DNA of 64,000 bases from DIGJ01 sp036658435 (GCA_036658435.1 JAVXEO010000003.1:5033-69032); one strand, 5' to 3'; counted from the first letter of the stretch, positions 16,259 through 25,891 are shown. Numbers and translations are program-made. Notes: generated by a model not told the origin, from the letters alone.

Positions 16259-17635
16259 ATGGCAGAGTTTTATTCGGAAACAAATAATGAAGAAATTACA
16301 CGTTTATCAGGAAAATGCCGGAAGAATATGAAGATTGACCCGGAATTATATCTTAAATATGAAGTAAAAAGAGGACTTCGTGACATCAGCGGACAAGGAG
16401 TATTAACCGGTCTTACCGAGATTTCAGAGATACGATCTTACACCATGGTTGACCATGATATGGTTCCTATGGAAGGAAAGCTTTATTACCAGGGAATTGA
16501 CATTGAGGATATTGTAGAAGGATTTATTAAAGAAGACCGTTTTGGATATGAGGAAACGGCATATCTCTTACTTTTTGGAAACTTACCAAATAAAGAAGAA
16601 CTAAAGAATTTCTGCGATTTGCTGGCACAATATCGTGAAGATCTGCCAACAAGCTTTGTACGTGATATTATTATGAAAGCACCCAGCAAAGATATGATGA
16701 ATACCCTTGCAAGAAGTGTCTTAACGCTATATTCTTATGATGACAAGGCAGATGATACATCCGTAGAAAATGTATTGCGTCAGTGTCTGCAGATGATTGC
16801 CTTATTCCCACTGCTTTCTGTGTATGGATATCAGGCATACAGTCATTATCATGATGGAAACAGCTTATTCATTCATGCACCTGTGAAAGAGATGTCTACG
16901 GCAGAAAATATTCTTCATATACTAAGACCGGATAGTAAATTTACCAAGCTGGAGGCAAAGATACTGGATATTGCTTTGGTTTTACACGCAGAACATGGTG
17001 GTGGTAATAACTCTACTTTTACTACACATGTAGTAAGTTCCTCGGGAACGGATACCTACTCTACAATTGCAGCATCTTTAGGATCATTAAAAGGACCAAG
17101 ACATGGTGGAGCAAACATAAAGGTAATGCGTATGTTTGAAGACATGAAGCAGCATGTTAAAAATTGGGAAGATGAAGGGGAAGTGGAGCAATACCTGGTT
17201 GACATCTTAAATAAAAAGGCATTTGATCAAAAAGGTCTTATTTATGGTATGGGACATGCGGTGTATTCTATTTCCGATCCAAGAGCCTGCATTTTCAAAA
17301 AGTTTGTAAAGAGCCTTTCTGAAGAAAAAGGAATGGAAAAGGAATTTGGTTTGTACTCCATAGTAGAGAGACTGGCACCTCAGGTAATTGGACAGGAGCG
17401 TAAAATCTATAAAGGGGTTAGCGCAAATGTTGACTTTTACAGTGGATTTGTATACAGTATGCTGGAACTTCCCTATGAATTATATACACCAATTTTTGCA
17501 ATTTCAAGAATCGCAGGATGGAGTGCACATAGATTAGAAGAAATCATTAATGATGGAAAGATCATCAGACCTGCTTACAAGTCAGTTGCACCACATACAG
17601 ATTATACACCCCTTGATAAAAGAAGTGTAAAGTAG
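16259..17635 (+). CDS. gltA: Citrate synthase
   Basis: The 458-residue protein contains the citrate synthase catalytic residues: His in HAEHGGGNNSTFTTHV (about 244), His in GMGHAVYS (about 332) and Asp in SANVDFYSGFVYSML (about 390), plus GSLKGPRHGGANIK. It condenses oxaloacetate and acetyl-CoA. The extended N-terminus (about 50 residues before DISGQGVLTGLTEIS) is common in clostridial forms. AAAGGAAG precedes ATG 16259. No other citric-acid-cycle gene is adjacent; the enzyme probably supplies 2-oxoglutarate for glutamate. Confidence 0.93.
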   Translation: MAEFYSETNNEEITRLSGKCRKNMKIDPELYLKYEVKRGLRDISGQGVLTGLTEISEIRSYTMVDHDMVPMEGKLYYQGIDIEDIVEGFIKEDRFGYEETAYLLLFGNLPNKEELKNFCDLLAQYREDLPTSFVRDIIMKAPSKDMMNTLARSVLTLYSYDDKADDTSVENVLRQCLQMIALFPLLSVYGYQAYSHYHDGNSLFIHAPVKEMSTAENILHILRPDSKFTKLEAKILDIALVLHAEHGGGNNSTFTTHVVSSSGTDTYSTIAASLGSLKGPRHGGANIKVMRMFEDMKQHVKNWEDEGEVEQYLVDILNKKAFDQKGLIYGMGHAVYSISDPRACIFKKFVKSLSEEKGMEKEFGLYSIVERLAPQVIGQERKIYKGVSANVDFYSGFVYSMLELPYELYTPIFAISRIAGWSAHRLEEIINDGKIIRPAYKSVAPHTDYTPLDKRSVK

Positions 17636-17646
17636 GAGATTTTTAA

Positions 17647-17928
17647 GTGAAGAACTTATTAAAAAAGATAAAAGAAAATAACCTGTGGATGGATTTTATT
17701 AACCTGTTCACAGGTCTTGTATTAATAGTGACCATTATTTTGTTCTTTTTATTTCCAAGTAATACAATCGTGATTGCTCTTATGTTTTTACTGACAGGAG
17801 GAATGAATTTGTCCAACGGTGTGAAAAAATATAAAGAAAAAGGTTCACGAAATATGGGCATGTCATTGATTATGGTCAGTATAATCACTGTTTTTGTGGG
17901 ACTTTTCTTTTTACTTGCAGTAAGATAA
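17647..17928 (+). CDS. Small membrane protein with three predicted spans (93 aa)
   Basis: GTG 17647 follows TAGGAGAT, overlapping the end of gltA. Three hydrophobic segments are visible: NLFTGLVLIVTIILFFLF, NTIVIALMFLLTGGMNLSNG and SLIMVSIITVFVGLFFLLAV, separated by short basic loops. I do not recognise a named family. Its position between gltA and birA is likely only a shared transcript. Confidence 0.6.
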   Translation: MKNLLKKIKENNLWMDFINLFTGLVLIVTIILFFLFPSNTIVIALMFLLTGGMNLSNGVKKYKEKGSRNMGMSLIMVSIITVFVGLFFLLAVR

Positions 17929-17947
17929 TCAGAAAGGGGGAATCCAT

Positions 17948-18925
17948 ATGAAAAGCAAAATATTAAAGATGCTATTGGAAAAGCAGAACTATATTTCAGG
18001 ACAGAAGATTTGTGAAGAACTGGGAGTTTCTAGAACCACAGTATGGAAAATAATCAATCAATTAAAAGAAGATGGATATGAAATAGAATCCGTTACAAAC
18101 AAAGGGTACCGTATTCTAACCACTCCCAACGCTGTAACCAGGGAAGCGGTAGAAAGCCGTATGTCCACCAAAGAAATTGCAAGAAAAGTGGTGTACCAGG
18201 ATGAAGTGGATTCTACCAACATGGAGGCAAAGCGTCTTGCAGAAAAAAAGGATAGCCATGGACTTTTAGTTATTGCAGAAAGCCAGAGCCAGGGAAAAGG
18301 AAGAAGGGGACGAAACTGGGAATCCCCAAAAGGAATGGGAATCTGGATGTCTCTTATTTTAAAACCACAAATAGAACCCATACATGCGTCCATGCTGACT
18401 TTGGTAACAGCCCTTGCTGCTGCAAAAGGGATAGAAGAAGAAACCGGGTTGGAGGCAAAAATAAAGTGGCCCAATGATATAGTAATAAATGGCAAAAAGA
18501 TTTGTGGAATACTAACGGAAATGAGTTCGGAAGTGGATTATATTCATTACGTTATTGTAGGCATTGGAATCAATGCCAATACAGAAATCTTTCCGGATCA
18601 ACTTTGTGAAACAGCAAGCTCTCTTTATTTGGAAGGTGAAAAAAGGGTAGAACGTGCTTCTTTGATTTGTAAAATTATGAAAAATTTTGAAACCTACTAT
18701 CTGGAGTTTTTAAAAACCCAAAATTTACAGAAACTCTTGGAAGAATACAACTCCCTTTTGGTTAATAAAGGGAAAACGGTTAGAGTACTGGGAGCTCAGG
18801 AAGAAATAATCGGGATTGCAAAAGGAATTAATGAAAAAGGTGAACTTTTAATTGAGGTGGAAGGAACGATAATCCCCATTATATCGGGTGAAGTATCAGT
18901 AAGAGGATTGTATGGATATGTGTAA
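17948..18925 (+). CDS. birA: Biotin-protein ligase / biotin operon repressor
   Basis: An N-terminal winged-helix domain (ISGQKICEELGVSRTTVWKIINQL) is fused to the biotinoyl ligase domain with ESQSQGKGRRGRNWESP (the GRGRRG loop that binds biotinyl-AMP), KWPNDIVINGKKICGIL and VIVGIGINAN, then a C-terminal SH3-like cap. It attaches biotin to carboxylases and can repress biotin genes. The 325-residue length is normal for the two-function form. AAAGGGGG lies before ATG 17948. Its end overlaps the next gene by 14 bases. Confidence 0.95.
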   Translation: MKSKILKMLLEKQNYISGQKICEELGVSRTTVWKIINQLKEDGYEIESVTNKGYRILTTPNAVTREAVESRMSTKEIARKVVYQDEVDSTNMEAKRLAEKKDSHGLLVIAESQSQGKGRRGRNWESPKGMGIWMSLILKPQIEPIHASMLTLVTALAAAKGIEEETGLEAKIKWPNDIVINGKKICGILTEMSSEVDYIHYVIVGIGINANTEIFPDQLCETASSLYLEGEKRVERASLICKIMKNFETYYLEFLKTQNLQKLLEEYNSLLVNKGKTVRVLGAQEEIIGIAKGINEKGELLIEVEGTIIPIISGEVSVRGLYGYV

Positions 18926-19268
18926 GAAAAAGATATTATGTGGCTGCAGTGCCTATGAAAAGAAATTTTATTTAGATGACGTATTTAAAGGTCTCCCGGA
19001 AATAATAAAAGAAGAATTAAAAATTATGTGTGTTTTATATAGTGAAGATATAGGCGGCATAATGACGATGGAATTTGATGAAGAAGGAAGGCTTCTGTTT
19101 CATGTGACCGCAGATGAAGGCGATCTTTTATTTGATGAAATAGGAAGTGTATTAAAAATCAAACAGCTGCAAGAAGAAAAAGTTGAGCTTTTAGAAGCAC
19201 TGGAACTTTACTATAAAGCCTTTATTTTAAATGAAAATGGAATAAATTCTTTGACAGAAGAAAAATAG
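18912..19268 (+). CDS. Conserved small protein of unknown function (118 aa)
   Basis: It overlaps the end of birA and is followed by dusB at 16 bases. The N-terminus has two close cysteines (CGCSAYEKKFYLDDVF), then a central beta-rich part (GGIMTMEFDEEGRLLFHVTADE) and a C-terminal helix. This looks like a small protein often seen beside dusB in Lachnospiraceae; I believe a DUF name exists but cannot confirm it. No function can be assigned. Confidence 0.6.
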   Translation: MDMCKKKILCGCSAYEKKFYLDDVFKGLPEIIKEELKIMCVLYSEDIGGIMTMEFDEEGRLLFHVTADEGDLLFDEIGSVLKIKQLQEEKVELLEALELYYKAFILNENGINSLTEEK

Positions 19269-19284
19269 ATAGGAAATAACCGGC

Positions 19285-20271
19285 ATGAATTTAAAAATTG
19301 GAAATATAAAAATACAGGGAAATATTGCATTGGGACCAATGGCAGGAGTAACGGACCTGCCTTTTCGTATTTTGTGCAAAGAACAGGGTGCAGATTTATT
19401 ATACACGGAAATGGTAAGTGCAAAGGGAATTCTATACAATAACAAAAATACAGAACCTTTGCTTACAATAGAAGAAAAAGAACGACCGGTAGCCTTGCAG
19501 CTTTTTGGGGCAGACCCTAAAATTATGAGCGAAATGGCAAAACGTGTGGAAGACAGAAATTTTGATATTTTAGACATCAATATGGGCTGTCCGGTGCCAA
19601 AGGTAACCAACAACGGGGAAGGTTCTGCCTTGATGAAGAATCCAAAACTGGTTGGAGAAATCGTAAAAGCGGTTTCCTCCGGTATTTCAAAACCCGTTAC
19701 CGTTAAAATAAGAAAAGGATTTTCCAATACCGACTCCAATGCAGTAGAAATAGCAAAACGAATTGAAGACAACGGAGGGGCTTTGGTAGCAGTACATGGA
19801 CGTACCCGAGAACAGTACTATCATGGAGAGGCAGACTGGAGCGTGATACGTGAAGTAAAAGAAGCGGTTTCCATTCCTGTAATTGGAAATGGAGACATTC
19901 GTACCCCCCAGGATGCCAAAAGAATGATAGAAGAAACCCACTGTGATGGAATCATGATTGCCAGAGGTGCCCAGGGAAATCCATGGATATTTCACCAGAT
20001 AAAAGCGTATATTGAGAAAAATGAATGGATAGAAAAACCGAACATAGAGGAAGTAATATCGATGATATTACGCCATGCACAACTGCAAATTGATTTTAAG
20101 GGAAACTACATTGGAATAAGAGAAATGCGGAAACACGTAGCCTGGTATACAGCCGGTTATCCCGGTTCTTCTAAACTTCGCAATGGGGTAAATGAAGTGG
20201 ATGACATGGAGGGACTGGTGACATTATTGGAGAACTATAGGAAACGAATAAAAGCAGGAGAATATTTTTGA
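19285..20271 (+). CDS. dusB: tRNA-dihydrouridine synthase B
   Basis: The FMN-dependent TIM barrel opens with LGPMAGVTDLPFRILC. The catalytic Cys lies in NMGCPVPKVTNNGEGSAL; KIRKGF, AVHGRTREQYY, IGNGDI and MIARGAQGNPWIF are the FMN- and tRNA-contact motifs. The enzyme reduces uridine in the tRNA D-loop. Length (328 aa) is usual. An intrinsic terminator follows at 20370-20400, ending the unit that began with gltA or birA. Confidence 0.95.
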   Translation: MNLKIGNIKIQGNIALGPMAGVTDLPFRILCKEQGADLLYTEMVSAKGILYNNKNTEPLLTIEEKERPVALQLFGADPKIMSEMAKRVEDRNFDILDINMGCPVPKVTNNGEGSALMKNPKLVGEIVKAVSSGISKPVTVKIRKGFSNTDSNAVEIAKRIEDNGGALVAVHGRTREQYYHGEADWSVIREVKEAVSIPVIGNGDIRTPQDAKRMIEETHCDGIMIARGAQGNPWIFHQIKAYIEKNEWIEKPNIEEVISMILRHAQLQIDFKGNYIGIREMRKHVAWYTAGYPGSSKLRNGVNEVDDMEGLVTLLENYRKRIKAGEYF

Positions 20272-20369
20272 TTTATTACGGCAAAACGATAAGGCGATAA
20301 AACGATAAAGTGGCAAAGCGAAAATGCACAACTTAGTGAGGATACCGTAAATAATATTATATAGATTTC

Positions 20370-20400
20370 ACAAAAAATTCTTTTGAGAAGAATTTTTTGT
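20370..20400 (+). terminator. Intrinsic terminator after dusB
   Basis: A perfect 13-bp stem (20370-20382 with 20388-20400) with a five-base loop ends in six T residues. It is AT-rich, so it may be weak, and the -35 region of the next promoter begins at its last base. The stretch 20272-20369 before it contains imperfect short repeats of CGATAA and no gene. Confidence 0.7.
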
Positions 20401-20428
20401 TGTATTTTCAAATAAAAAGGTGTACTAT
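20400..20428 (+). promoter_or_regulatory. Probable promoter of the asd-hom-lysC operon
   Basis: TTGTAT (20400-20405) and TACTAT (20423-20428) are 17 bases apart. The spacer end AATAAAAAGGTGT also occurs before a TATACT hexamer at 26542-26547, upstream of cobO. Confidence 0.45.
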
Positions 20429-20486
20429 ATTTCTCAACGAGACAAATGTCCGCAAGAGAAAAACATAATGGCAAAGGAGTTTGAAT

Positions 20487-21575
20487 ATGAGTGATAAGTT
20501 AAAAGTTGGTATCTTAGGTGGTACCGGAATGGTAGGACAGAGATTTATTTCATTACTTGAAAACCATCCTTGGTTTGAGGTTACATTAGTAGCGGCAAGT
20601 GAAAGAAGTGCAGGAAAAACATATGAAGAAGCCGTAGGAAACCGCTGGAAGATGACGACGCCAATGCCGGAAAATGTAAAAAAATTAGTGGTACGAAATG
20701 TAAATGAAGTAGAAACTGTGGCAGCAGAAGTTGACTTTGTATTTAGCGCAGTGGATATGTCAAAAGAAGAAATCAAAGCAATTGAAGAAGCTTATGCAAA
20801 AACGGAAACGCCGGTGGTTTCCAATAACAGTGCCCATAGATGGACACCGGATGTTCCTATGGTAGTGCCGGAAATCAATCCGGAACATTTTGAGGTCATC
20901 CCTTATCAAAGACAGCGCTTGGGAACAAAACGAGGTTTTATAGCCGTAAAACCAAACTGTTCCATTCAAAGTTATGCACCGGCGCTGACGGCATTAAAGG
21001 AATTTGGACCAAAAGTAGTGGTAGCCACTACCTATCAGGCAATTTCCGGTGCAGGAAAAACCTTTCGGGATTGGCCGGAAATGATAGAAAATGTCATTCC
21101 TTTTATTGGTGGAGAAGAAGAAAAAAGCGAGCAGGAACCATTAAGACTATGGGGAAAAGTAGAAAATGGAAAGATTGTAAAAGCAGAACAACCCCTGATT
21201 ACCACACAGTGCATTCGTGTTCCTGTATTAAATGGTCATACAGCCGCTGTATTTGTATCCTTTGAAAAGAAACCAACCAAAGAAGAAATTATTAACCGCT
21301 GGGTAAACTTCAAGGGACTTCCTCAAGAGCTGAATCTTCCCAGTGCGCCAAAACAGTTTATTCAATATTTAGAAGAAGATAATCGACCACAAGTACAACT
21401 GGATGTGGATTTTGAAAATGGAATGGGTATTTCAATGGGACGTTTAAGAGAAGACAGCGTATACGATTACAAATTCGTAGGTCTTTCCCATAATACCGTG
21501 AGAGGCGCCGCAGGTGGTGCCGTACTTTGTGCCGAACTTTTAAAAGCCCAAGGATGGATTTCAAAAAAACAGTGA
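20487..21575 (+). CDS. asd: Aspartate-semialdehyde dehydrogenase, archaeal/fungal type
   Basis: The NADP-binding motif GILGGTGMVGQRF is followed by SNNSAHRWTPDVPMVVPEIN and the active-site Cys in AVKPNCSIQSY; the substrate loop is YQAISGAGKTF and the C-terminal His lies in SHNTVRGAAGG. The NCSIQ form and the 362-residue length belong to the archaeal/fungal-like class rather than to the classic bacterial class. It makes aspartate semialdehyde for lysine, threonine and methionine. ATG 20487 has AAAGGAG seven bases before. It is the first gene of a five-gene Asp-family operon. Confidence 0.94.
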   Translation: MSDKLKVGILGGTGMVGQRFISLLENHPWFEVTLVAASERSAGKTYEEAVGNRWKMTTPMPENVKKLVVRNVNEVETVAAEVDFVFSAVDMSKEEIKAIEEAYAKTETPVVSNNSAHRWTPDVPMVVPEINPEHFEVIPYQRQRLGTKRGFIAVKPNCSIQSYAPALTALKEFGPKVVVATTYQAISGAGKTFRDWPEMIENVIPFIGGEEEKSEQEPLRLWGKVENGKIVKAEQPLITTQCIRVPVLNGHTAAVFVSFEKKPTKEEIINRWVNFKGLPQELNLPSAPKQFIQYLEEDNRPQVQLDVDFENGMGISMGRLREDSVYDYKFVGLSHNTVRGAAGGAVLCAELLKAQGWISKKQ

Positions 21576-21600
21576 AGAAATTTGCGAGGTAAAAAAGTTA

Positions 21601-22053
21601 ATGGAAAAGGGATACGATAAGGAGAAGTACTTCATTGTAAAGAAGAAAGCATTGCCCGAAGTTTTGATTAAAGTAGTAGAAGCGAACCGAATGCTGGAGT
21701 CTGAAAAAGCAATGACCGTACAAGAAGCAACGGAATCCGCAGGAATCAGCCGTAGTTCTTACTATAAGTATAAAGACGATATTCTTCCCTTTACGGAAAA
21801 TGCAAAAGGAAAGACCATTACATTTATGATGCAGATGGAGGACGAACCGGGAATCCTGTCTTTGGTTCTCAGTGAGGTGGCAAAGAGTGGAGCTAACGTG
21901 CTTACCATAAATCAAAGTATTCCGGTTAATGGAATTGCACCCTTAACCATCAGCGTAGAGATTCATCCATCCACGGTAGATGTGATGATGATGGTAGACG
22001 CAATGGAAGGAATTCCGGGAATTCGGGCATTAAAAATATTATCCAGAGAATAA
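21601..22053 (+). CDS. ACT-domain regulatory protein, UPF0735/PheB-like
   Basis: The first half has a helix-turn-helix-like segment (TVQEATESAGISRSSYYKYKD) and the second an ACT domain (DEPGILSLVLSEVAKSGANV, then GIAPLTISVEI). ACT domains bind amino acids, so the protein is likely a regulator or effector sensor for the aspartate pathway. PheB-like proteins are often encoded next to hom in Firmicutes. It lies 26 bases after asd and 27 before hom. Confidence 0.85.
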   Translation: MEKGYDKEKYFIVKKKALPEVLIKVVEANRMLESEKAMTVQEATESAGISRSSYYKYKDDILPFTENAKGKTITFMMQMEDEPGILSLVLSEVAKSGANVLTINQSIPVNGIAPLTISVEIHPSTVDVMMMVDAMEGIPGIRALKILSRE

Positions 22054-22079
22054 ATGGGGAAAATAGGAGTTAGCATAAA

Positions 22080-23282
22080 ATGATAAATATTAGTGTATTA
22101 GGTTATGGCACAGTGGGATCCGGTGTTGTTGAGGTATTAAATACCAATCGGGAAAGCATCAGTAAACGTGCCGGTCAGGAAATAAATGTGAAATACGTAC
22201 TGGATTTGCGAGACTTCCAGGGAGACCCCATACAAGAAAAGATCGTTCACGACTATAACGTAATTTTAAAAGATCCGGACATAAAGATTATAGTAGAAAC
22301 AATGGGTGGTGTTAACCCGGCCTATACCTTTGTAAAACAGGCATTGGAAAGTGGTAAAAGTGTATGTACTTCCAACAAAGAATTGGTTGCAAAACATGGG
22401 GCAGAACTCCTTGAAATTGCAAAAAATAAAAAGGTCAACTTTTTATTTGAAGCCAGTGTGGGTGGTGGAATTCCTATTATCCGTCCCCTTAACCAATCCT
22501 TAACCGCAGATGAAATTCAGGAAATCACCGGAATTCTTAATGGAACGACAAATTATATTCTGTCAAAAATGACATATGAAGGCTGTAAATATGAAGATGC
22601 CTTAAGGGAAGCCCAGGAAAAGGGATATGCAGAAAAGAATCCGGAGGCAGACGTAGAGGGCTATGATGCCTGCCGCAAAATCGCTATTTTAACTTCATTG
22701 GCTTACGGAATGCAGGTAGATCATGAAGATATCTATACCGAAGGAATTACAAAAATTACGGATATTGACATTGCTTATGCAAAATCCATAGGTGCTGCAA
22801 TCAAGATTTTCGGAACCAGTAAAAAAGTAGGGGAGAAAGTATTTGCAATGATTGCTCCCATGATGATTAAAAGCGATAACCCATTATATAGTGTAAACGG
22901 CGTTTTTAATGCTATTTTTGTAAAAGGAAATCTCTTAGGTGACGTTATGTTTTATGGTGCGGGTGCTGGAAAACTTCCAACGGCCAGCGCGGTCGTATCG
23001 GATGTGGTGGATGCAACGAAACATTTAGGCACGAATATAATGACAATATGGAACAGCAAAAAATTAGAACTTGCCGATTTTAATGAAATGGAACAACGCT
23101 TTTTTGTACGTGTTCCAAGTGCAGAAGAACAGAAGGCAAAAGACATCTTTGGAAAAATAGAAGAGGTACCGGCAGGACTGGTTGGAGACTATGGATTTAT
23201 AACCCAGAGAATGAAAGAACATGAATTTAAAGAAAAAGCAGCCGGACTCCATGTAAGAAGCCGGATACGGGCTGGATTTTAA
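22080..23282 (+). CDS. hom: Homoserine dehydrogenase
   Basis: The Rossmann motif is SVLGYGTVGSGVVEVL. Catalytic-domain motifs include SNKELVAKHGAELLEIA, FEASVGGGIPIIRPL, ILNGTTNYIL, and AQEKGYAEKNPEADVEGYDA with the conserved Lys and Asp. It reduces aspartate semialdehyde to homoserine. At 400 residues it ends with only a short C-terminal region and lacks a clear full ACT domain, so the separate ACT protein upstream may supply regulation; this is inference. Confidence 0.95.
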   Translation: MINISVLGYGTVGSGVVEVLNTNRESISKRAGQEINVKYVLDLRDFQGDPIQEKIVHDYNVILKDPDIKIIVETMGGVNPAYTFVKQALESGKSVCTSNKELVAKHGAELLEIAKNKKVNFLFEASVGGGIPIIRPLNQSLTADEIQEITGILNGTTNYILSKMTYEGCKYEDALREAQEKGYAEKNPEADVEGYDACRKIAILTSLAYGMQVDHEDIYTEGITKITDIDIAYAKSIGAAIKIFGTSKKVGEKVFAMIAPMMIKSDNPLYSVNGVFNAIFVKGNLLGDVMFYGAGAGKLPTASAVVSDVVDATKHLGTNIMTIWNSKKLELADFNEMEQRFFVRVPSAEEQKAKDIFGKIEEVPAGLVGDYGFITQRMKEHEFKEKAAGLHVRSRIRAGF

Positions 23283-23317
23283 AAGCATACAGAAGTTGGA
23301 AAGGCAGGGTTATTAGT

Positions 23318-24520
23318 ATGAAATATATTGTTGTTTTAGGGGATGGAATGGCGGATGAACCAATTGAAGCCCTAGAGGGAAAGACCCCACTGGAATATGC
23401 AAACACACCCTCTATGGATGCACTTGCTAAAGTTTCCAAAATTGGATTGGCCCATACCATACCCGAAGGCATGAGCCCGGGAAGTGACACCGCTAATTTA
23501 GCGGTTTTAGGATACAACCCGAGAAAATATTACACAGGACGCTCTCCACTTGAAGCACTGAGTATTGGGGTAGCTATGAAAGATACAGACATTGCACTGC
23601 GGTGCAATATCGTAACCCTTTCAGAAGAAGAAATTCCTTATGAGGAAAGAACCATAATAGATCATAGCGCAAGTGAAATTTCCACGGAAGATGCTGCTGT
23701 GTTATTAGATGCTGTAAAAAAAGAACTGGAAAGTGAAAAATATCAGTTCTACCGGGGAACCAGTTATCGTCATCTTACCATTTGGGATAGAGGCGACGTA
23801 GTGGAATTAACACCGCCACATGATATTTTAACGAAACAGATTGGAGCCTATCTTCCGAAAGACCCTATTCTTAGAGAAATGATGGAAAAGAGTTTTGATA
23901 TTTTAAATACACATCCATTAAATATAGAAAGAGCGAAAAAGGGACTTCATAAAGCCAACTCCATTTGGTTTTGGGGGGCCGGTACCAGACCATCCTTGGA
24001 TTCCTTTGAAGAAAAAACAGGCAAACGCGGCGTTATGATTTCCGCCGTAGATTTATTAAAAGGAATTGCCGTTGGAGCAAAAATGACGAATATTATCGTG
24101 GATGGAGCCAATGGAACTCTTCATACGAATTATGAAGGGAAAGCAAGGGCGTGTGTAAAAGCTTTACTTGACAAGGAATATGATTTTGCGTATATTCATG
24201 TAGAGGCACCGGACGAAATGGGACATCAGGGAAATCTTTCCAATAAAATTGAGTCCATTGAATCCTTGGACCAAAGGGTAATTCGCATTGTAAAAGAGGA
24301 GATGGACCAATCAGGCGAGGCATACCGAATGCTGATTATGCCGGATCATCCCACTCCCCTTGCCTGCCGAACCCATACCAGCGATCCGGTACCCTATATG
24401 CTTTATGACAGCCGGGTAAAGAAAAAGGAAGACTGGCATTACAATGAAAAAGATGCAAAACAAAGCGGCAATTATTTAGAAGATGGCTATAAATTAATTG
24501 ACGAACTTTTAGAACTATAG
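23318..24520 (+). CDS. ApgM-type phosphoglycerate mutase family protein; possible homoserine kinase substitute
   Basis: This is an alkaline-phosphatase-superfamily protein of the archaeal ApgM type: YIVVLGDGMADEP (metal site), GSDTANLAVLGY (catalytic Ser/Thr), PLEALSIGV, HVEAPDEMGHQGN and MPDHPTPLACRTHTSDPVP (second metal site). By family it is annotated as cofactor-independent phosphoglycerate mutase. Its position between hom and lysC, and the absence of thrB in the window, fit an earlier proposal that such clustered ApgM proteins replace homoserine kinase. That role is inference from context. Length is 400 residues. Confidence 0.85.
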   Translation: MKYIVVLGDGMADEPIEALEGKTPLEYANTPSMDALAKVSKIGLAHTIPEGMSPGSDTANLAVLGYNPRKYYTGRSPLEALSIGVAMKDTDIALRCNIVTLSEEEIPYEERTIIDHSASEISTEDAAVLLDAVKKELESEKYQFYRGTSYRHLTIWDRGDVVELTPPHDILTKQIGAYLPKDPILREMMEKSFDILNTHPLNIERAKKGLHKANSIWFWGAGTRPSLDSFEEKTGKRGVMISAVDLLKGIAVGAKMTNIIVDGANGTLHTNYEGKARACVKALLDKEYDFAYIHVEAPDEMGHQGNLSNKIESIESLDQRVIRIVKEEMDQSGEAYRMLIMPDHPTPLACRTHTSDPVPYMLYDSRVKKKEDWHYNEKDAKQSGNYLEDGYKLIDELLEL

Positions 24521-24530
24521 GAGGCGACAT

Positions 24531-25745
24531 ATGCTAATCGTAAAGAAATTTGGTGGTACATCGGTAGCAGACAAAGACAAAATCTTTCATGTGGCAAAAA
24601 GATGTATTGAAGATTATCAAAAAGGAAATCAGGTAGTAGTTGTATTATCAGCAATGGGTAAAATGACGGATGTACTTCTTGCACAGGCAAAAGATATTAA
24701 TCCCAGCGCATCCAAAAGGGAACTGGATATGCTGTTAACAACGGGGGAACAAACTTCGGTAGCGCTAATGGCAATGGCAATAGACTCTCTTGGAGTACCT
24801 GCAGTTTCCCTGAATGGGTTTCAAGTTGCAATGAATACAACGGAAACTTATTCCAATGCAAGACTGAAAAGAGTGGATACCGACCGTATTAAACATGAAT
24901 TATCCAATAAAAAAATAGTAATTGTAACCGGATTTCAGGGAATTAATAAATATGATGATTATACGACCTTGGGCCGTGGAGGATCCGATACCACAGCAGT
25001 TGCCCTGGCAGCGGTTTTAAGAGCCGATTCCTGCGAAATCTATACGGATGTAGAGGGTGTTTATACCGCAGATCCAAGGATTGTTAAAAATGCGTCTAAA
25101 TTAGATGAAATCACCTATGATGAAATGTTAGAACTGGCGTCACTGGGTGCAGGAGTGCTTCATAACCGCTCCGTAGAAATGGCTAAAAAATATGGAGTAC
25201 AACTGGTTGTACGTTCCAGTCTTAATAAATCAGAGGGAACCATCGTTAAGGAGGTAGTGAAAATGGAGAAAATGCTTGTTAGTGGAGTGGCCAGCGATAA
25301 AAATACGGCACGTATTGCTGTGGTTGAATTAGAGGACAGACCGGGAGTGGCATTTAAATTATTTAATCATCTGGCAAATCATGGTATAAATGTTGACATT
25401 ATTCTACAATCGGTTGGTCGTAATGGAACGAAAGATATTAGTTTCACCGTAGCAGAGGACGTAGCGGATGAAGCCGTGGAAATTATTGAAAGTCACAGAA
25501 CCGGAAGTCTGAAATGTACCTGTGTGGAAGTAGAAAAAAATGTTGCAAAAGTATCCGTTGTTGGTGCCGGAATGATGACAAACGCCGGAGTTGCGGCGAA
25601 AATGTTTGAAGCACTTTATGATGCCAATGTAAATATTAAGCAGATTTCCACATCTGAAATCCGGGTCACGGTGCTGATTGATGAGAAGTATGTAGACACC
25701 GCAGTGAATGCAGTTCATGAAGCATTTGCCCTGGGAAATAAATAA
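24531..25745 (+). CDS. lysC: Aspartate kinase
   Basis: Kinase-domain motifs are KKFGGTSVADKDKI at the N-terminus, TTGEQTSVALMAMA, TLGRGGSDTTAVALAA and EIYTDVEGVYTADPRIV. The C-terminal third has two ACT domains (EDRPGVAFKLFNHLANHGIN and VVGAGMMTNAGVAAKMFEAL) for feedback control. It phosphorylates aspartate. A strong AGGAGG precedes ATG 24531. The gene closes the operon and is followed by a terminator. No lysine riboswitch is seen before this operon. Confidence 0.96.
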   Translation: MLIVKKFGGTSVADKDKIFHVAKRCIEDYQKGNQVVVVLSAMGKMTDVLLAQAKDINPSASKRELDMLLTTGEQTSVALMAMAIDSLGVPAVSLNGFQVAMNTTETYSNARLKRVDTDRIKHELSNKKIVIVTGFQGINKYDDYTTLGRGGSDTTAVALAAVLRADSCEIYTDVEGVYTADPRIVKNASKLDEITYDEMLELASLGAGVLHNRSVEMAKKYGVQLVVRSSLNKSEGTIVKEVVKMEKMLVSGVASDKNTARIAVVELEDRPGVAFKLFNHLANHGINVDIILQSVGRNGTKDISFTVAEDVADEAVEIIESHRTGSLKCTCVEVEKNVAKVSVVGAGMMTNAGVAAKMFEALYDANVNIKQISTSEIRVTVLIDEKYVDTAVNAVHEAFALGNK

Positions 25746-25760
25746 TAAAGGAATAAAATG

Positions 25761-25792
25761 TCGAGACTGTCTCTTTGCCAGTCTCGAATTTT
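25761..25792 (+). terminator. Intrinsic terminator after lysC
   Basis: A 9-bp stem TCGAGACTG/CAGTCTCGA (25761-25769 with 25779-25787) is followed by ATTTTG. The T tract is short but the stem is GC-balanced and perfect. Confidence 0.7.
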
Positions 25793-25891
25793 GTCAATGG
25801 AAAACAGTTCTCCTTTTCTGAATTTTGGAATATATTTAATAGTGACAAAACTATAAAGATACCGATTCGAAAAAAGAGAGGAGTCATACAG

